64,000 bases of DNA from Thermotoga neapolitana DSM 4359. GTDB lineage: Bacteria > Thermotogota > Thermotogae > Thermotogales > Thermotogaceae. Position numbers and translations under genes: made by a program. The stretch lies in contig NC_011978.1 in the NCBI RefSeq assembly GCF_000018945.1, positions 900,729-964,728 of the forward strand, in the 5' to 3' direction. Position 1 is the stretch's first letter. Every line of letters starts with the position of its first letter. Positions 34,615 to 46,255 of this stretch are shown here, one piece after another. Under the pieces are notes generated by a model, which searched no databases, was not told the DNA's origin, and saw nothing but the letters and a program-made list of their open reading frames with translations.

Positions 34615-35214
34615 ATGAAGAAGTTTCTTGTGGTGATGATGGTTCTTGTGGCGGCCATGGGACTCTTCGCGGCGGGCAGAGGTTTTGGTGGATACCCCAT
34701 GGGACCCGGATTCGACAGACACCCCATGGTGTACGGAGAAGAACACTGCTTTGGCTATGGTGCACCAGAGTACCCCATGAGAGCCGAGAGAGGCTTCAAC
34801 TACGGTCTTGGATTGAGGATCAGAGACGAAGAACAGTTAAAACTCGCATTCAAAACAAGAGTGGCAGAAGCGATAAACCAGCTGAACTTAAGTGATGATC
34901 AGTTGAATGAGCTCTACAACGTCGTCAAAGAGGCAAAAGAAAAGATCGATTCCCTGAAAGAGAAACTGACACAACTGCGCGAAGAGTACTACAACGCACT
35001 GGTGAAAAGAGACACAGAAACAGCAAAAGACCTTCAGGATCAGATGTGGGACCTGAAAGATGAGATCAGCGACACCTACAGAGATTTTGTAAGAAAGGTG
35101 GATGACATCATAACAGTCGACCAGTACAGAAGACTGAGAGGACTTGAAAGAATGCTTTTTGTCCTCCTCACAGACGAAGGGTTCGAGGTACTTCAGGATA
35201 TGGTTCAGGAGTGA
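34615..35214 (+). CDS. exported Spy/CpxP-like (LTXXQ) protein
   Basis: 199 residues. Signal peptide residues 1-20 (KKFLVVMMVLVAAMGLFAAG), then a Gly/Tyr/Pro/Arg/His-rich low-complexity stretch (about 20-62, with MGPGF, HPMVYG, EYPMRAERGF). A helical core (about 70-199) has the LNLSDDQLNELYNVV pattern, as in the LTXXQ repeats of Spy/CpxP periplasmic chaperones, and a second copy near IITVDQYRRLRGLE. It probably acts in the periplasm under the toga as a chaperone or metal-binding protein; that is inference. GAGGAGGTGG precedes ATG 34615. A strong terminator follows. Confidence 0.75.
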   Translation: MKKFLVVMMVLVAAMGLFAAGRGFGGYPMGPGFDRHPMVYGEEHCFGYGAPEYPMRAERGFNYGLGLRIRDEEQLKLAFKTRVAEAINQLNLSDDQLNELYNVVKEAKEKIDSLKEKLTQLREEYYNALVKRDTETAKDLQDQMWDLKDEISDTYRDFVRKVDDIITVDQYRRLRGLERMLFVLLTDEGFEVLQDMVQE

Positions 35215-35234
35215 ATCTCTTTCCCCACCGCCCG

Positions 35235-35264
35235 ACGGGCCCTGCAAGGGGCCCGTTTTTCTTT
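35235..35264 (+). terminator. Rho-independent terminator after Spy-like gene
   Basis: ACGGGCCC (35235-35242), loop TGCAAG, GGGCCCGT (35249-35256), then TTTTCTTTTTTT. Strong 8-bp GC-rich stem. Confidence 0.9.
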
Positions 35265-35287
35265 TTTTGGTTCAATGTTGATAAATT

Positions 35288-35316
35288 TTGATCTGAATGT
35301 TTCTATATGGTAATAT
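35288..35316 (+). promoter_or_regulatory. promoter of the acyl kinase / oxidoreductase operon
   Basis: TTGATC (35288-35293), 17-bp spacer, TAATAT (35311-35316). It lies between the terminator and the first butyrate kinase gene, leaving a leader of about 50 nt before the TTG start with GAGGTGG ribosome site. Good spacing and AT-rich setting support it. Confidence 0.6.
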
Positions 35317-35374
35317 TCATATGGAACATCTCTTAAAAATTACTGTAACCTTTAGATAAAAAAGAGGTGGTAGG

Positions 35375-36444
35375 TTGTACAGAATTCTCGTCATAAACCC
35401 TGGATCGAGTTCCACAAAGATCGCCGTGTTCGAGGACGAAAGAAAGGTGTGTGAAGATAGGATCTACCACGATCTGGGGAAGCTGAAAAATTTCAAAAGG
35501 GTGATGGATCAAGAACCATTACGAAGAAATGCCATAGAGAGATTCCTGGAAAATAACAACTACAGAATTGAAGATTTTGACGCCATCGCTGCTCGTGGAG
35601 GGATACTCGAACCGGTGCCCGGTGGCACCTATGTGGTGGACGATCACATGCTGGATTACCTTTTGAATCACTCTCCCGTAGACCACGTTTCAAACCTGGC
35701 TGCCGTCATTGGGTACAGGTTGGGCAGACCTCATGGAATACCCTGCTTCGTTGTTGATCCTGTTTCCGTGGACGAAATGTGCGATGAGGCCAGATTCTCT
35801 GGGATCCCCGAAATCGAAAGAAAAAGTTACTCTCATGCACTGAACATCAAAGCCGTGGCACGAAAGGTAGCAGAGGAGATGGGAAGATCCTTCGAAGAGG
35901 TTAATATGGTGGTTGCCCATCTTGGAAGTGGCATCTCCGTGAGTGCTCTCAAAAACGGCCGGATGATAGATGTCAACAACGCTAACGATGAAGGACCTTT
36001 CAGTGTGGAGCGAACGGGAGAGCTTCCCGTGGGAGACGTGGTGAAAACAGCCTACTCTGGTACATATTCTGCCGAGGATCTGAAGAGGGAATTCACCAGA
36101 AGTGGTGGGTTGATCTCTTATCTTGGAACAGGCGATTTGAAAAAGGCGATGAATATGATGGAAAGTTCAGACAAAGCCAGACTGATCGTTGAAGCCATGG
36201 CCTATCAGATAGCGAAGGAAATAGGTGGAATGTGTGCCGTTCTTGGGAAAAAGCCGGACGCCATAGTGATAACAGGTGGAATGGCTCAAGAGAGAAGGTT
36301 TGTGGACATGATTGTTGATTGTGTTGGAAGATTCGGGAAAGTGAAAGTAATCCCAGGAGATATGGAGATGGAAGCCCTTGCACTTGGAGTTTTGAGAGTT
36401 CTCAGGGGAGAGGAGGAAGCCAGGTATTTTCAAAGGGTGATGCG

Positions 36445-36448
<4 letters not shown>
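35375..36448 (+). CDS. buk1: butyrate kinase 1
   Basis: 357 residues of the ASKHA acetokinase family; makes ATP and a carboxylic acid from an acyl phosphate. The phosphate-1 motif is LVINPGSSSTKIAVFED; adenosine and connect motifs include MVVAHLGSGISVSALKNGRM, DVNNANDEGPFSVERTG, GTGDLKKAMNM and IVITGGMAQERRFVD. TTG 35375. Its stop overlaps the ptb ATG (ATGA). Family members accept butyrate, isobutyrate or isovalerate; the partner oxidoreductase downstream suggests branched chains. Confidence 0.93.
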
Positions 36449-38461
<2,013 letters not shown>

Positions 38462-38479
38462 GAGAGCGGGGGTGAAAGG

Positions 38480-38713
38480 ATGAGAGGACACATAACGATC
38501 GATTCGGAAAGGTGCAAAGGATGCGGTCTGTGCATCAGCGTTTGTCCAGTCAAGGTGATAGGCTTTTCCAAAAAGTACAACTCGAAGGGTTACCATCCAG
38601 CCGAATACAGAGGTGAGGGTTGCATAGCGTGCGGGTTGTGCTACCTCAGCTGTCCCGATGTCTGTATCACAGTCTTCCGTGATGTCAGGAAGAAGGAGAA
38701 GGTGAGGGCTTGA
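38480..38713 (+). CDS. 2[4Fe-4S] ferredoxin subunit of 2-oxoacid:ferredoxin oxidoreductase
   Basis: 77 residues with two cluster motifs, CKGCGLCISVCP and CIACGLCYLSCP (CxxCxxCxxxCP twice), plus the intervening KYNSKGYHPA that is typical of KorD/VorD delta subunits. It carries electrons from the TPP site to ferredoxin. It precedes the alpha, beta and gamma subunit genes in one unit. Confidence 0.93.
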   Translation: MRGHITIDSERCKGCGLCISVCPVKVIGFSKKYNSKGYHPAEYRGEGCIACGLCYLSCPDVCITVFRDVRKKEKVRA

Positions 38714-38724
38714 GGAGTGATAGT

Positions 38725-39780
38725 ATGAAGAAGATCATGATGAAAGGCAACGAAGCGATAGCAGAGTCTGCCATAAAGGCAGGCTGCAGGCTTTACTTTG
38801 CTTATCCCATCACTCCTCAAAGTGAAATAGCCGAATACATGGCAAGAAGACTCCCGGAAGTGGGTGGGGTTTTCCTTCAAACAGAGAGCGAAGTGGCAAC
38901 TGTGAACATGGTGTACGGAGCTGCCTGTACGGGAAAGCGTGTTATGACCTCAACATCCTCTCCTGGTTTCAGTTTGATGCAGGAAGGCATATCGTACATA
39001 GCAGGCGCAGAACTACCGTGTGTTTTCGTCGACGTGATTCGTGGTGGTCCGGGGCTTGGTAACATTCAGCCTTCTCAGGGCGACTACTTTCAGGCGGTGA
39101 AGGGAGGAGGGCACGGAGATTACAGGCTCATCGTTCTGGCTCCTTCAACGGTTCAGGAGGCCGTTGATCTGACACAGCTCGCCTTTGACCTCGCTGATGA
39201 GTACAGAAATCCTGTTCTCGTGCTGGCGGATGGAATGATAGGTCAGATGATGGAACCGGTGGTTCTTCCTGAGATGAGAGACATTTCCACACTGCCGGAT
39301 CATTCAAGCTGGGCGTTAACTGGTGCCAGAAACAGAGAACCACACAGGATCGCCGCTTTCAATATAGATCCAGTTGGACTTGAACAGATGAACATACGCT
39401 ACCAGGAAAAATACAAGCGTGTCGAGGAAAAAGAGCAGCGATGGGAGGAATACAGAACGGACGATGCCGAATATCTGTTGGTAGGGTATGGAACCGTCGG
39501 GAGGATTTTGAAGAGCGTTGTGGACGAACTGAGAGAAGAAAAACTGCCGGTGGGACTTTTCAGGCCGGTAACTCTCTGGCCTTTTCCTAAAAAAAGGTTG
39601 GGTGAAATCGCAGAAAAGGTGAAGTGTATCTTCGTGGTGGAGATGAGTTCTGGACAGATGGTGGAAGATGTCAGGCTTTCGGTGAACGGAAAAGTTCCTG
39701 TCCATTTTTATGGACGGATGGGCGGAGTTGTTCCAACACCGGAAGAGATACGTCTTGCTTTCAAGGAGGTGATACGATGA
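38725..39780 (+). CDS. 2-oxoacid:ferredoxin oxidoreductase alpha subunit (VorB/KorA type)
   Basis: 351 residues. [27 protein letters not shown] (domain-I hallmark YPITPQS), [64 protein letters not shown] and [16 protein letters not shown] are the markers of the pyrimidine-binding half and transketolase C-terminal domain. ATG 38725 follows AGGAG; the TTG 38710 overlap start is less likely. The family splits into 2-oxoglutarate and 2-oxoisovalerate enzymes; neighbours favour branched 2-oxoacids. Confidence 0.93.
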   Translation: MKKIMMKGNEAIAESAIKAGCRLYFAYPITPQSEIAEYMARRLPEVGGVFLQTESEVATVNMVYGAACTGKRVMTSTSSPGFSLMQEGISYIAGAELPCVFVDVIRGGPGLGNIQPSQGDYFQAVKGGGHGDYRLIVLAPSTVQEAVDLTQLAFDLADEYRNPVLVLADGMIGQMMEPVVLPEMRDISTLPDHSSWALTGARNREPHRIAAFNIDPVGLEQMNIRYQEKYKRVEEKEQRWEEYRTDDAEYLLVGYGTVGRILKSVVDELREEKLPVGLFRPVTLWPFPKKRLGEIAEKVKCIFVVEMSSGQMVEDVRLSVNGKVPVHFYGRMGGVVPTPEEIRLAFKEVIR

Positions 39781-40520
39781 AGGTCATATTCGAAAGGCCA
39801 AAATCTCTGAACGACAAAGAGTTCACTTACTGCCCTGGCTGTCACCACGGAATAATTCATCGTCTGATAGCCGAAGTGATAGACGAACTGAACATACAGG
39901 ACAGAACCATAATGGTTGCCCCTGTGGGATGCTCTGTTTTTGCCTACGAGTTCTTCGAGGTGGACGGAACCGTGGCTCCACACGGACGAGCCCTTGCGGT
40001 GGCAACGGGTATTAAGAGAGCGTTGCCAGATCGTATGGTCTTCACCTATCAGGGTGATGGTGATCTTGCATCTATAGGCATAGCAGAAACCATCCATGCG
40101 GCCAACCGGGGAGAGAAGTTGACAACGATTTTCGTGAACAACGCTGTGTACGGTATGACCGGAGGTCAGATGGCTCCAACGACCCTGTTAGGGCAAAAAA
40201 CCACCACGAGCCCACGTGGAAGGAACGCGGAAAACGAAGGATTTCCGCTCCATGTTTCCGAACTCCTGAGCACGATCCCGGGTGTTGCGTACCTTGAACG
40301 CACCACCGTCAGCTCTCCTCGAGACATTCTGAACACAAAAAAAGCCATAAGAAAGGCGTTTCTTGCCCAGTTGAAGGGTCTTGGGTTTGGACTCGTGGAA
40401 GTGCTGAGCACGTGTCCAACCAACTGGAAAATGACACCTGTAGAGGCTCAGGAATGGCTTCTGAGTAACATGGTGAAGGAATTTCCGCCAAAGATCTTCG
40501 TGGACAGAGTGGGGGATTGA
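39777..40520 (+). CDS. 2-oxoacid:ferredoxin oxidoreductase beta subunit (TPP-binding)
   Basis: 247 residues. The cluster/TPP region starts [19 protein letters not shown]; the TPP-Mg motif is [20 protein letters not shown] followed by [31 protein letters not shown] and [13 protein letters not shown] complete the family signature. ATG 39777 overlaps the alpha stop (ATGA); a longer frame upstream is spurious. 1-nt gap to the gamma subunit. Confidence 0.94.
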   Translation: MKVIFERPKSLNDKEFTYCPGCHHGIIHRLIAEVIDELNIQDRTIMVAPVGCSVFAYEFFEVDGTVAPHGRALAVATGIKRALPDRMVFTYQGDGDLASIGIAETIHAANRGEKLTTIFVNNAVYGMTGGQMAPTTLLGQKTTTSPRGRNAENEGFPLHVSELLSTIPGVAYLERTTVSSPRDILNTKKAIRKAFLAQLKGLGFGLVEVLSTCPTNWKMTPVEAQEWLLSNMVKEFPPKIFVDRVGD

Positions 40521-40521
40521 T

Positions 40522-41076
40522 ATGAGTTATCATGCTGTGGTGATAGCAGGGTTCGGTGGACAGGGCGTCATGCTTGCAGGGCAGATCATAGCAATGGCGG
40601 CCGTCATCGAAGGAAAAAACGCCACATGGCTTCCTTCCTATGGTCCGGAGATGAGAGGAGGCACGGCAAACTGCACGGTCATCGTCGATGAAAAGCCCAT
40701 CAACTCGCCCGTTGTAGATCATCCCACAGAAGTGATAGCGATGAACTTTCCATCGATGATGAAGTTCGGTCCAAGACTGAAACATCGTGGAATTCTTTTT
40801 GTGAACTCATCGATAGTTGAACACGTACTGGAGAGAGACGACGTTGAAACAGTCAAAGTTCCTGCAAACGAAATCGCAGAAGAACTGGGGAACACAAAAG
40901 CAGCCAACATGGTGATGCTTGGAGCCTTTCTTGAAGTGACAAAAGCGGTGAGTTTTGAGGCTGTCAGAGAAGCCCTCAGCGAGAAAATAACCAGGAAAGA
41001 TCTTCTGGAAATAGATCTGATGGCACTGGACAGGGGAAGGGAATACATAAAAAAATCACATAGCAGATCCTCTTGA
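40522..41076 (+). CDS. 2-oxoacid:ferredoxin oxidoreductase gamma subunit
   Basis: 184 residues. IAGFGGQGVMLAGQIIAMAA is the GxGGQG motif of gamma subunits; SYGPEMRGGTANCTVIVDE and NMVMLGAFLEVTKAV are further signatures. It closes the four-subunit enzyme. Its stop codon lies within the -35 box of the tRNA-Asp promoter. No terminator separates them. Confidence 0.94.
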   Translation: MSYHAVVIAGFGGQGVMLAGQIIAMAAVIEGKNATWLPSYGPEMRGGTANCTVIVDEKPINSPVVDHPTEVIAMNFPSMMKFGPRLKHRGILFVNSSIVEHVLERDDVETVKVPANEIAEELGNTKAANMVMLGAFLEVTKAVSFEAVREALSEKITRKDLLEIDLMALDRGREYIKKSHSRSS

Positions 41077-41101
41077 CAAGGTATCTCTTTTCTGAGAAAA
41101 T
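41073..41101 (+). promoter_or_regulatory. promoter of tRNA-Asp
   Basis: Consensus TTGACA (41073-41078), 17-bp spacer, GAAAAT (41096-41101), placing the transcript start a few bases before the tRNA at 41115. The -35 overlaps the TGA of the gamma-subunit gene. Confidence 0.65.
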
Positions 41102-41114
41102 AGTATTCGGTCCA

Positions 41115-41192
41115 GGGGACGTGGTGCAGCCCGGTTAGCATGCCGGTCTGTCACACCGGTGGTCGCGGGTTCAAATCCCGTCGTCCCCGCCA
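41115..41192 (+). tRNA. tRNA-Asp (GTC)
   Basis: Acceptor GGGGACG (41115-41121) pairs with CGTCCCC (41182-41188); discriminator G and encoded CCA (41190-41192). Anticodon arm CCGGTCTGTCACACCGG carries anticodon GTC. The T arm is GCGGGTTCAAATCCCGT. A terminator follows at once. Confidence 0.97.
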
Positions 41193-41198
41193 GATAAC

Positions 41199-41226
41199 AA
41201 AAGGGGCTCAACGCCCCTTTTTCTTT
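41199..41226. terminator. bidirectional terminator between tRNA-Asp and uvrB
   Basis: AAAAGGGGC / loop TCAAC / GCCCCTTTTTC stem with A-run on the left and T-run on the right, so it can end both the plus-strand tRNA transcript and the minus-strand uvrB transcript. The uvrB stop codon lies in the loop. Confidence 0.85.
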
Positions 41227-43202
41227 TTCAACGTTTCTTTCACCCTGAAGAGCTCATCGCGCAGTGCCGCTGCATCTTCGTACCTCAACTCACTCGCAGC
41301 CCGGTACATCTCTTCCTCGAGGAGAGCCACGTATTCTTCCAGAGAAAGACTCTCTTTCATGGAAAAGATGTTTTTGATTGTATCACCATACTCGGCAGGT
41401 TCTTCTTTCACCATGAACTGTTCGAACACCTCTATTTCAAGGGGTTTCACTATGGAACGCGGTGTGATACCGTGCTTTTTGTTGTACTCAAGTTGTATTC
41501 TTCTTCTTCTGTTTGTTTCTTCGATCGCTCTTTTCATGGCGTTTGTTATCCTGTCGGCGTACATGATCACCTTTCCATTCACGTTTCTTGCAGTTCTTCC
41601 TATTATCTGAATGAGCGTTGTCTCTGAGCGAAGAAATCCTTCTGTGTCGGCATCCATGATGGCAACAAGGGAAACTTCCGGAAGATCCAGGCCTTCCCTC
41701 AACAGGTTCACACCAACCACCACGTCCACATCGCCGCGCCTCAGCTTTTTCAACACCTCAACCCTTTCTATTGCATCCAGTTCCGAGTGAAGATACAGAG
41801 ACTTTATACCCAGTTCTGTGAGATGCTCGCTCAGAAGTTCCGCCGTTTTTTTGGTGAGAACCGTCACGAGGGCTCTTTCTCCCCTCTGTTTCACCTTCAC
41901 TATTTCGTTTATGAGATCGTCCACCTGTCCTCTGGTCGGACGCACCTCCACCTCCGGGTCAACAAGGCCGGTCGGTCTTATGATCTGTTCAACCACCTGC
42001 TCGGAAACGGAAAGTTCAAAATCTCCAGGTGTGGCTGAAACGAATACGATCTGTCCCACCTTCTTCAGGAACTCCTCGAAGGTGAGAGGTCTGTTGTCGT
42101 AGGCAGAGGGAAGACGAAAACCATACTCCACCAGGTTCTTCTTTCTGGATCGATCACCGTTGTACATCGCCCTGAGCTGGGGCACTGTGATGTGTGACTC
42201 GTCTATGAAGACTACAAAATCATCATCGAAATAATCAAGCAGTGTGTAAGGGGGCTCTCCCGGCTTTCTTCCGTCGAAATGTCTGGAGTAGTTCTCTATG
42301 CCGGGGCAGTATCCCATGGTTTCAAGAAGTTCTATATCGTTCAGGGTTCTCTGTTTCAGTCTTTCGTACTCGAGTACTTTTCCCTGTTTCTTGAGTTCGG
42401 CAAGTCTTTCTCTGAGTTCTTCTTTTATCGATTCTATGGCTCTTCTCAGCTTTTCTTCGGTCGTTACGAACTCCACAGCGGGATAGATGATGACCTTATC
42501 GAGTCTTTCAAGGGTTGTTCGATTGAAGCGATCTATCAGGGAAATCGCGTCTATCTCATCTCCAAAAAATTCAACACGGATACCTTCATCTTGATAAGTG
42601 GGATAGATCTCCAGCGTATCACCTCTTATTCTGAAACATCCGGAGAGAGAGACATCTTCGGTTCTCTGGTATCCTATCTTTGCAAGTTTTTCTGCAAGTT
42701 CAAAAACATCCAGTCTTTCTCCCACAGAGAGTTTTATGTTCATCCTGTCGAAATCGTTTGGATCCCCTGTGGCGTAAATACACGAGACACTCGCAACGAC
42801 AATCACGTCCCTTCTGGTTCTGACCGATTTCAGGGTGGACATGCGCATCCTCACAATCACATCGTTTATATCGGCGTTCTTTTCTATGTAGAGATCCTTT
42901 GTGGGTATGTAAGCCTCCGGCTGGTAGTAGTCGTAGTAACTGATGAAGAACTCCACTCTGTTTTCGGGAAAGAAGGTTTTGAACTCCTGATACAACTGTG
43001 CAGCGAGAGTTTTGTTTGGCGAGATGACGAGGGCAGGTCTGTTCACACGCGCTATCACGTTGGCCATAGTGAAGGTCTTCCCGCTTCCCGTGACACCGAG
43101 AAGCGTCTGAAACCTCATTCCTCTGTTCAATCCTTCCACCAGTTTCTCTATTGCCTGAGGCTGGTCACCGGTGGGCTCAAACTCACTCACCAGCTTGAAC
43201 AC
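41208..43202 (-). CDS. uvrB: excinuclease ABC subunit B
   Basis: 664 residues; damage-verification helicase of nucleotide excision repair. Walker A is [14 protein letters not shown]; the beta-hairpin stretch [49 protein letters not shown], and motifs [26 protein letters not shown] and [19 protein letters not shown] are all present. The UVR domain that binds UvrC ends the protein ([16 protein letters not shown]). GTG 43202 with AAGGAGG upstream. Monocistronic; divergent from transketolase across 116 bp. Confidence 0.98.
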   Translation of the reverse strand: MFKLVSEFEPTGDQPQAIEKLVEGLNRGMRFQTLLGVTGSGKTFTMANVIARVNRPALVISPNKTLAAQLYQEFKTFFPENRVEFFISYYDYYQPEAYIPTKDLYIEKNADINDVIVRMRMSTLKSVRTRRDVIVVASVSCIYATGDPNDFDRMNIKLSVGERLDVFELAEKLAKIGYQRTEDVSLSGCFRIRGDTLEIYPTYQDEGIRVEFFGDEIDAISLIDRFNRTTLERLDKVIIYPAVEFVTTEEKLRRAIESIKEELRERLAELKKQGKVLEYERLKQRTLNDIELLETMGYCPGIENYSRHFDGRKPGEPPYTLLDYFDDDFVVFIDESHITVPQLRAMYNGDRSRKKNLVEYGFRLPSAYDNRPLTFEEFLKKVGQIVFVSATPGDFELSVSEQVVEQIIRPTGLVDPEVEVRPTRGQVDDLINEIVKVKQRGERALVTVLTKKTAELLSEHLTELGIKSLYLHSELDAIERVEVLKKLRRGDVDVVVGVNLLREGLDLPEVSLVAIMDADTEGFLRSETTLIQIIGRTARNVNGKVIMYADRITNAMKRAIEETNRRRRIQLEYNKKHGITPRSIVKPLEIEVFEQFMVKEEPAEYGDTIKNIFSMKESLSLEEYVALLEEEMYRAASELRYEDAAALRDELFRVKETLKKKKGR

Positions 43203-43318
43203 AATTTTTTCCTCCTTGAAAACTTTTTAACATCTCAATAATGGTAGAATCTCAGAAGATGGATGAAAACATTTCCACACATTATTATGACTCCGATCAG
43301 AGGAGGTGAAGTTTAACA

Positions 43319-45226
43319 ATGGAAAGATTCCCTTACGAAAAGCTTCCAGAAAGCGAACTCAAAGAACTGAAAGAACTTGGAAGACTCTGCCGCGGAGACA
43401 TCCTGAAGATGACCTACATCGCAAACTCCGGACATCCCGGTGGTTCCATGTCCTCCATCGATCTGTATCTCACCGTTTTCAAATACGCAAAATTGAAACC
43501 TGTCGATGATCCCGCAAGGGATAGAATCGTGATCAGCCATGGTCACACTTCTCCGGGCGTTTACGCTGCAATGGCTCGCCTTGGTTTTGTCGATCTTGAT
43601 GAAGTTCTCACGGGATTCAGACATCCCGCTTCTGTGTTCGAAGGGCACGTGACCCGTGGAGTCGGAATAGTCGACTGGACCACAGGGAACCTCGGTCAGG
43701 GTCTTTCGGCCGGTCTTGGATTTGCACTCGCATCCAGGTTCACGGGAAGAGATTACCACGTTTTTGTTCTGATGAGCGATGCTGAACAGGCAAAGGGACA
43801 GGTGGCAGAGGCAAGAAGAGTGGCGAAGAAGTACGGTGTCACAAACCTCACCGTGATCATCGACTACAACGATGCCCAGATCAGCGGACGAGCCAGAGAC
43901 GTCATGCCCGTGAACATAAAGGAGAATTACCTAGCAGACGGCTGGAGAGTCATCGAAATTGACGGTCACGATTACGAACAGATCTACCTTGCCTTGAAAG
44001 AAGCAGTTGAAGACGAATTGAATCCGGTTGCCATTCTTGCAAAGACGGTCATGGGAAAGGGCGTCTCCTTCATGGAGAACGAAGTCAAATACCACGGAAA
44101 ACCTCTGAACAGAGAAGAACTTGAGAGGGCCCTTTTAGAACTCGGCATCGAAAACGACGTGGATGTTTACATAGAAAAGAGAAAGAAACTTCCTGTGGAA
44201 AAGCACAGAAAAGTCTATAAAACCTACCCTGTGAAGATCGACACGGGAGATCCCATCACCTACACCGAACCTCTCGACAACAGAGGCGCCTTCGGAAAAG
44301 CACTTCTCGATCTGGTGAAAAAGAACGCGGGTAACTCTGATGCCACGCCCATCGTCGCTGTGGACTGCGACCTCAAAGGCTCGGTGAAACTGGACCTTCT
44401 GGACAAAGAATTTCCGGAAAGGGTTCTGGAAGTTGGTGTTCAGGAACACAACGCCGCCGCCATGGCAGGAGCACTTTCTGCAGAGGGTGTGATCACATTC
44501 TTTGCTGACTTCGGTGTCTTTGGAATCTCCGAGACCTACAACCAGCACAGACTGAACGCCATAAACGGAACGAATCTGAAGGTCGTCGTCACGCACTGTG
44601 GTCTCAACGTGGGAGAAGACGGAAAAACTCACCACGGACTCGATTACATTTCCGGCCCCATGAACTGGTACGGTTTCAAGGTGATCGTTCCCGGAGATCC
44701 GAACCAGACAGACAGAGCGGTAAGATACGCTGCAAAAGAGTACGGAAACTTCGTGATCGCCATGGGAAGATCAAAACTCCCCATCATTCTGGATGAAAAC
44801 GGAAAACCCTTCTTCGGAGAGGGTTACGCCTTCGAGTACGGAAAGATCGACGTTGTGAGGGAAGGAAACGACGCTGCGATCGTAACGTACGGATCCACCC
44901 TCCATCTGGCGGTAGAAGCAGCCGACGATCTCAGAAAAGAAGGGATCAAAGTTTCTGTGCTGAACGTATCCTGCCCTGTGGATCTTGACATAGAGACACT
45001 GAAGATGCTCGATGGAAAGCCCGTTCTTGTGGTGGAGGATCACAACGTCTTCACCGGACTTGGAAGTTATCTTGGAACGGTGCTTCTTGAGAATGGAATC
45101 CTGCCGAAAAAATACGTCAGGGTTGGTGTTCCAGAGTTTGCCGTATCCGGAGATTACAAACTGCTCTACAAACTCTACGGTCTGGACAAGGAAGGCATCG
45201 TTTCAAGACTCAAAGAAATGCTCTGA
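43319..45226 (+). CDS. tkt: transketolase
   Basis: 635 residues; non-oxidative pentose phosphate enzyme using TPP. GHPGGSMSSIDLYLTVF, SHGHTSPGVYAAMARLG, GNLGQGLSAGLGFALASR, the TPP site MSDAEQAKGQVAEARRVAKK with IIDYNDAQISG, and GVQEHNAAAMAGALSAEGV are family marks. The central GLNVGEDGKTHHGLDYISG contains the substrate-site histidines. Note MSDAEQAKGQ in place of the usual GDGE.. start of the TPP motif: the Mg-binding Asp is kept (SDAEQAKG). GAGGAGGTGA precedes ATG 43319. A hairpin follows the stop. Confidence 0.96.
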   Translation: MERFPYEKLPESELKELKELGRLCRGDILKMTYIANSGHPGGSMSSIDLYLTVFKYAKLKPVDDPARDRIVISHGHTSPGVYAAMARLGFVDLDEVLTGFRHPASVFEGHVTRGVGIVDWTTGNLGQGLSAGLGFALASRFTGRDYHVFVLMSDAEQAKGQVAEARRVAKKYGVTNLTVIIDYNDAQISGRARDVMPVNIKENYLADGWRVIEIDGHDYEQIYLALKEAVEDELNPVAILAKTVMGKGVSFMENEVKYHGKPLNREELERALLELGIENDVDVYIEKRKKLPVEKHRKVYKTYPVKIDTGDPITYTEPLDNRGAFGKALLDLVKKNAGNSDATPIVAVDCDLKGSVKLDLLDKEFPERVLEVGVQEHNAAAMAGALSAEGVITFFADFGVFGISETYNQHRLNAINGTNLKVVVTHCGLNVGEDGKTHHGLDYISGPMNWYGFKVIVPGDPNQTDRAVRYAAKEYGNFVIAMGRSKLPIILDENGKPFFGEGYAFEYGKIDVVREGNDAAIVTYGSTLHLAVEAADDLRKEGIKVSVLNVSCPVDLDIETLKMLDGKPVLVVEDHNVFTGLGSYLGTVLLENGILPKKYVRVGVPEFAVSGDYKLLYKLYGLDKEGIVSRLKEML

Positions 45227-45240
45227 AAACATCGCTGTTA

Positions 45241-45249
45241 TGGTAAAAT
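45241..45249 (+). promoter_or_regulatory. extended -10 element before efp
   Basis: TGGTAAAAT is an extended -10 box 52 bp before the efp start. No good -35 is seen at 17 bp. Transcription from it would start inside or just before the hairpin at 45251-45285. Confidence 0.4.
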
Positions 45250-45250
45250 T

Positions 45251-45285
45251 CTACGAGGGGAGAGAATCCCCTCGTAGATTTTGTT
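45251..45285 (+). terminator. 11-bp hairpin between tkt and efp
   Basis: CTACGAGGGGA (45251-45261), loop GAGAA, TCCCCTCGTAG (45267-45277), then ATTTTGTT. A perfect 11-bp stem with a broken T-run that ends only 15 bp before the efp ATG. It can serve as the tkt terminator; because a possible efp promoter lies upstream it could also be a leader structure. Confidence 0.65.
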
Positions 45286-45300
45286 ATGGGAGGTGTCTGC

Positions 45301-45858
45301 ATGATCGAAGTAGGTGACCTGAAAAAGGGTATGTTCATCATCTACGACGGTGAGATATACAGGGTACTCGAGGCAAGCAAACACTTCATGGGAAGAGGAA
45401 GTGGACTTGTTAGAACAAAACTCAAGAATGTGAAGACAGGTCTTGTGAGGGAAGTGAACTTCCCGAGTGGTGAAAAGGTACCCGAAGCAGAACTTTCTTT
45501 CAGAAAAGCCCAGTATCTTTACAGAGATGGAGATCACTATTACTTCATGACCCTGGACGATTACGAACAACACGCTCTCAGCGAAGAGGAAATCGGGGAT
45601 GCCAAGTATTATCTGGTTGAAAACATGGAGGTAGACCTTGTTTTCCACGAGGGTGTTCCTATAGGTGTTGAACTTCCCACCACCGTTGAATTGACCGTTG
45701 TGGAAACAGAGCCTTCCTTCAAAGGTGACACTGTCTCCGGTGGTGGAAAACCTGCTGTACTCGAAACGGGACTGAAAATCACCGTTCCTTACTTCATAGA
45801 AACCGGTGATAAAATAAAGGTTGACACAAGAACGGGTGAGTACGTGGGAAGAGCATAA
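45301..45858 (+). CDS. efp: translation elongation factor P
   Basis: 185 residues; rescues ribosomes at polyproline. Three-domain EF-P with [19 protein letters not shown] opening, tip loop [18 protein letters not shown] and C-terminal [12 protein letters not shown]. The loop residue that meets the P-site tRNA is Arg32 (GRGSG) where most bacteria have Lys. ATG 45301 has GGGAGGTG upstream; ATG 45286 is rejected because it lies in the ribosome site region. First gene of efp-asp23-nusB-fhs-folD-xseAB-dxs. Confidence 0.96.
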
Positions 45859-45874
45859 AAAAGGGGGGATTGGC

Positions 45875-46231
45875 ATGGCGGAGGAATACAAGAACATCGA
45901 AATATCCGACGGAGTGATAAAAGAGATCGCGATCAGAAGCATTGGAGAATTTCTTGGGGACGTCGGCTCCAGAGTGATGAAGAAAATCAGAAAGAGTCTG
46001 GATGTCACAAGAAATCCAGATGACAGCCTCGTCATCGAGTTCAAAATCGATGTCCCTTACGGTGAACCCATTCCTGAATACGTTTCCAAACTCACCGAGA
46101 AAGTGAAACACGATATCGAGATGATGACCTCCATGAGGGTAGAGTCCATCAACGTAACCGTGGAGAACGTTTTCGAGAAGGAAGAAGAGATCGAAGAAGA
46201 GCCTGAGGAGGGCGAAGAGAAACAGGAATAA
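45875..46231 (+). CDS. Asp23/Gls24-family protein
   Basis: 118 residues with the Asp23/Gls24 core: NIEISDGVIKEIAIRSIGEF, later VPYGEPIPEYVSKLTEKVKHDIEMMTS-type helix, VESINVTVENV, and a very acidic Glu-rich tail (about 102-118). ATG 45875 with AGGGGGGAT upstream. It sits between efp and nusB, as in many Gram-positive genomes. A second, shorter paralogue is at 52345-52674. Envelope stress or membrane-associated scaffold roles are known for some members; not shown here. Confidence 0.88.
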   Translation: MAEEYKNIEISDGVIKEIAIRSIGEFLGDVGSRVMKKIRKSLDVTRNPDDSLVIEFKIDVPYGEPIPEYVSKLTEKVKHDIEMMTSMRVESINVTVENVFEKEEEIEEEPEEGEEKQE

Positions 46232-46255
46232 ACATTCGGGAAAGGAGATCCAGAC

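Noticed and set aside
36319-36444. Longer start for phosphate butyryltransferase
   Set aside because: It overlaps the catalytic end of buk1; ATG 36445 gives the ATGA junction seen across the operon.
39624-39776. Longer start for the oxidoreductase beta subunit
   Set aside because: It lies inside the alpha gene; ATG 39777 with the YCPGCHH start fits the family.
42279-43241. 320-codon plus-strand frame
   Set aside because: It is antisense to uvrB, which has all helicase motifs; the translation is Phe/Ser/Tyr-rich with no motif.
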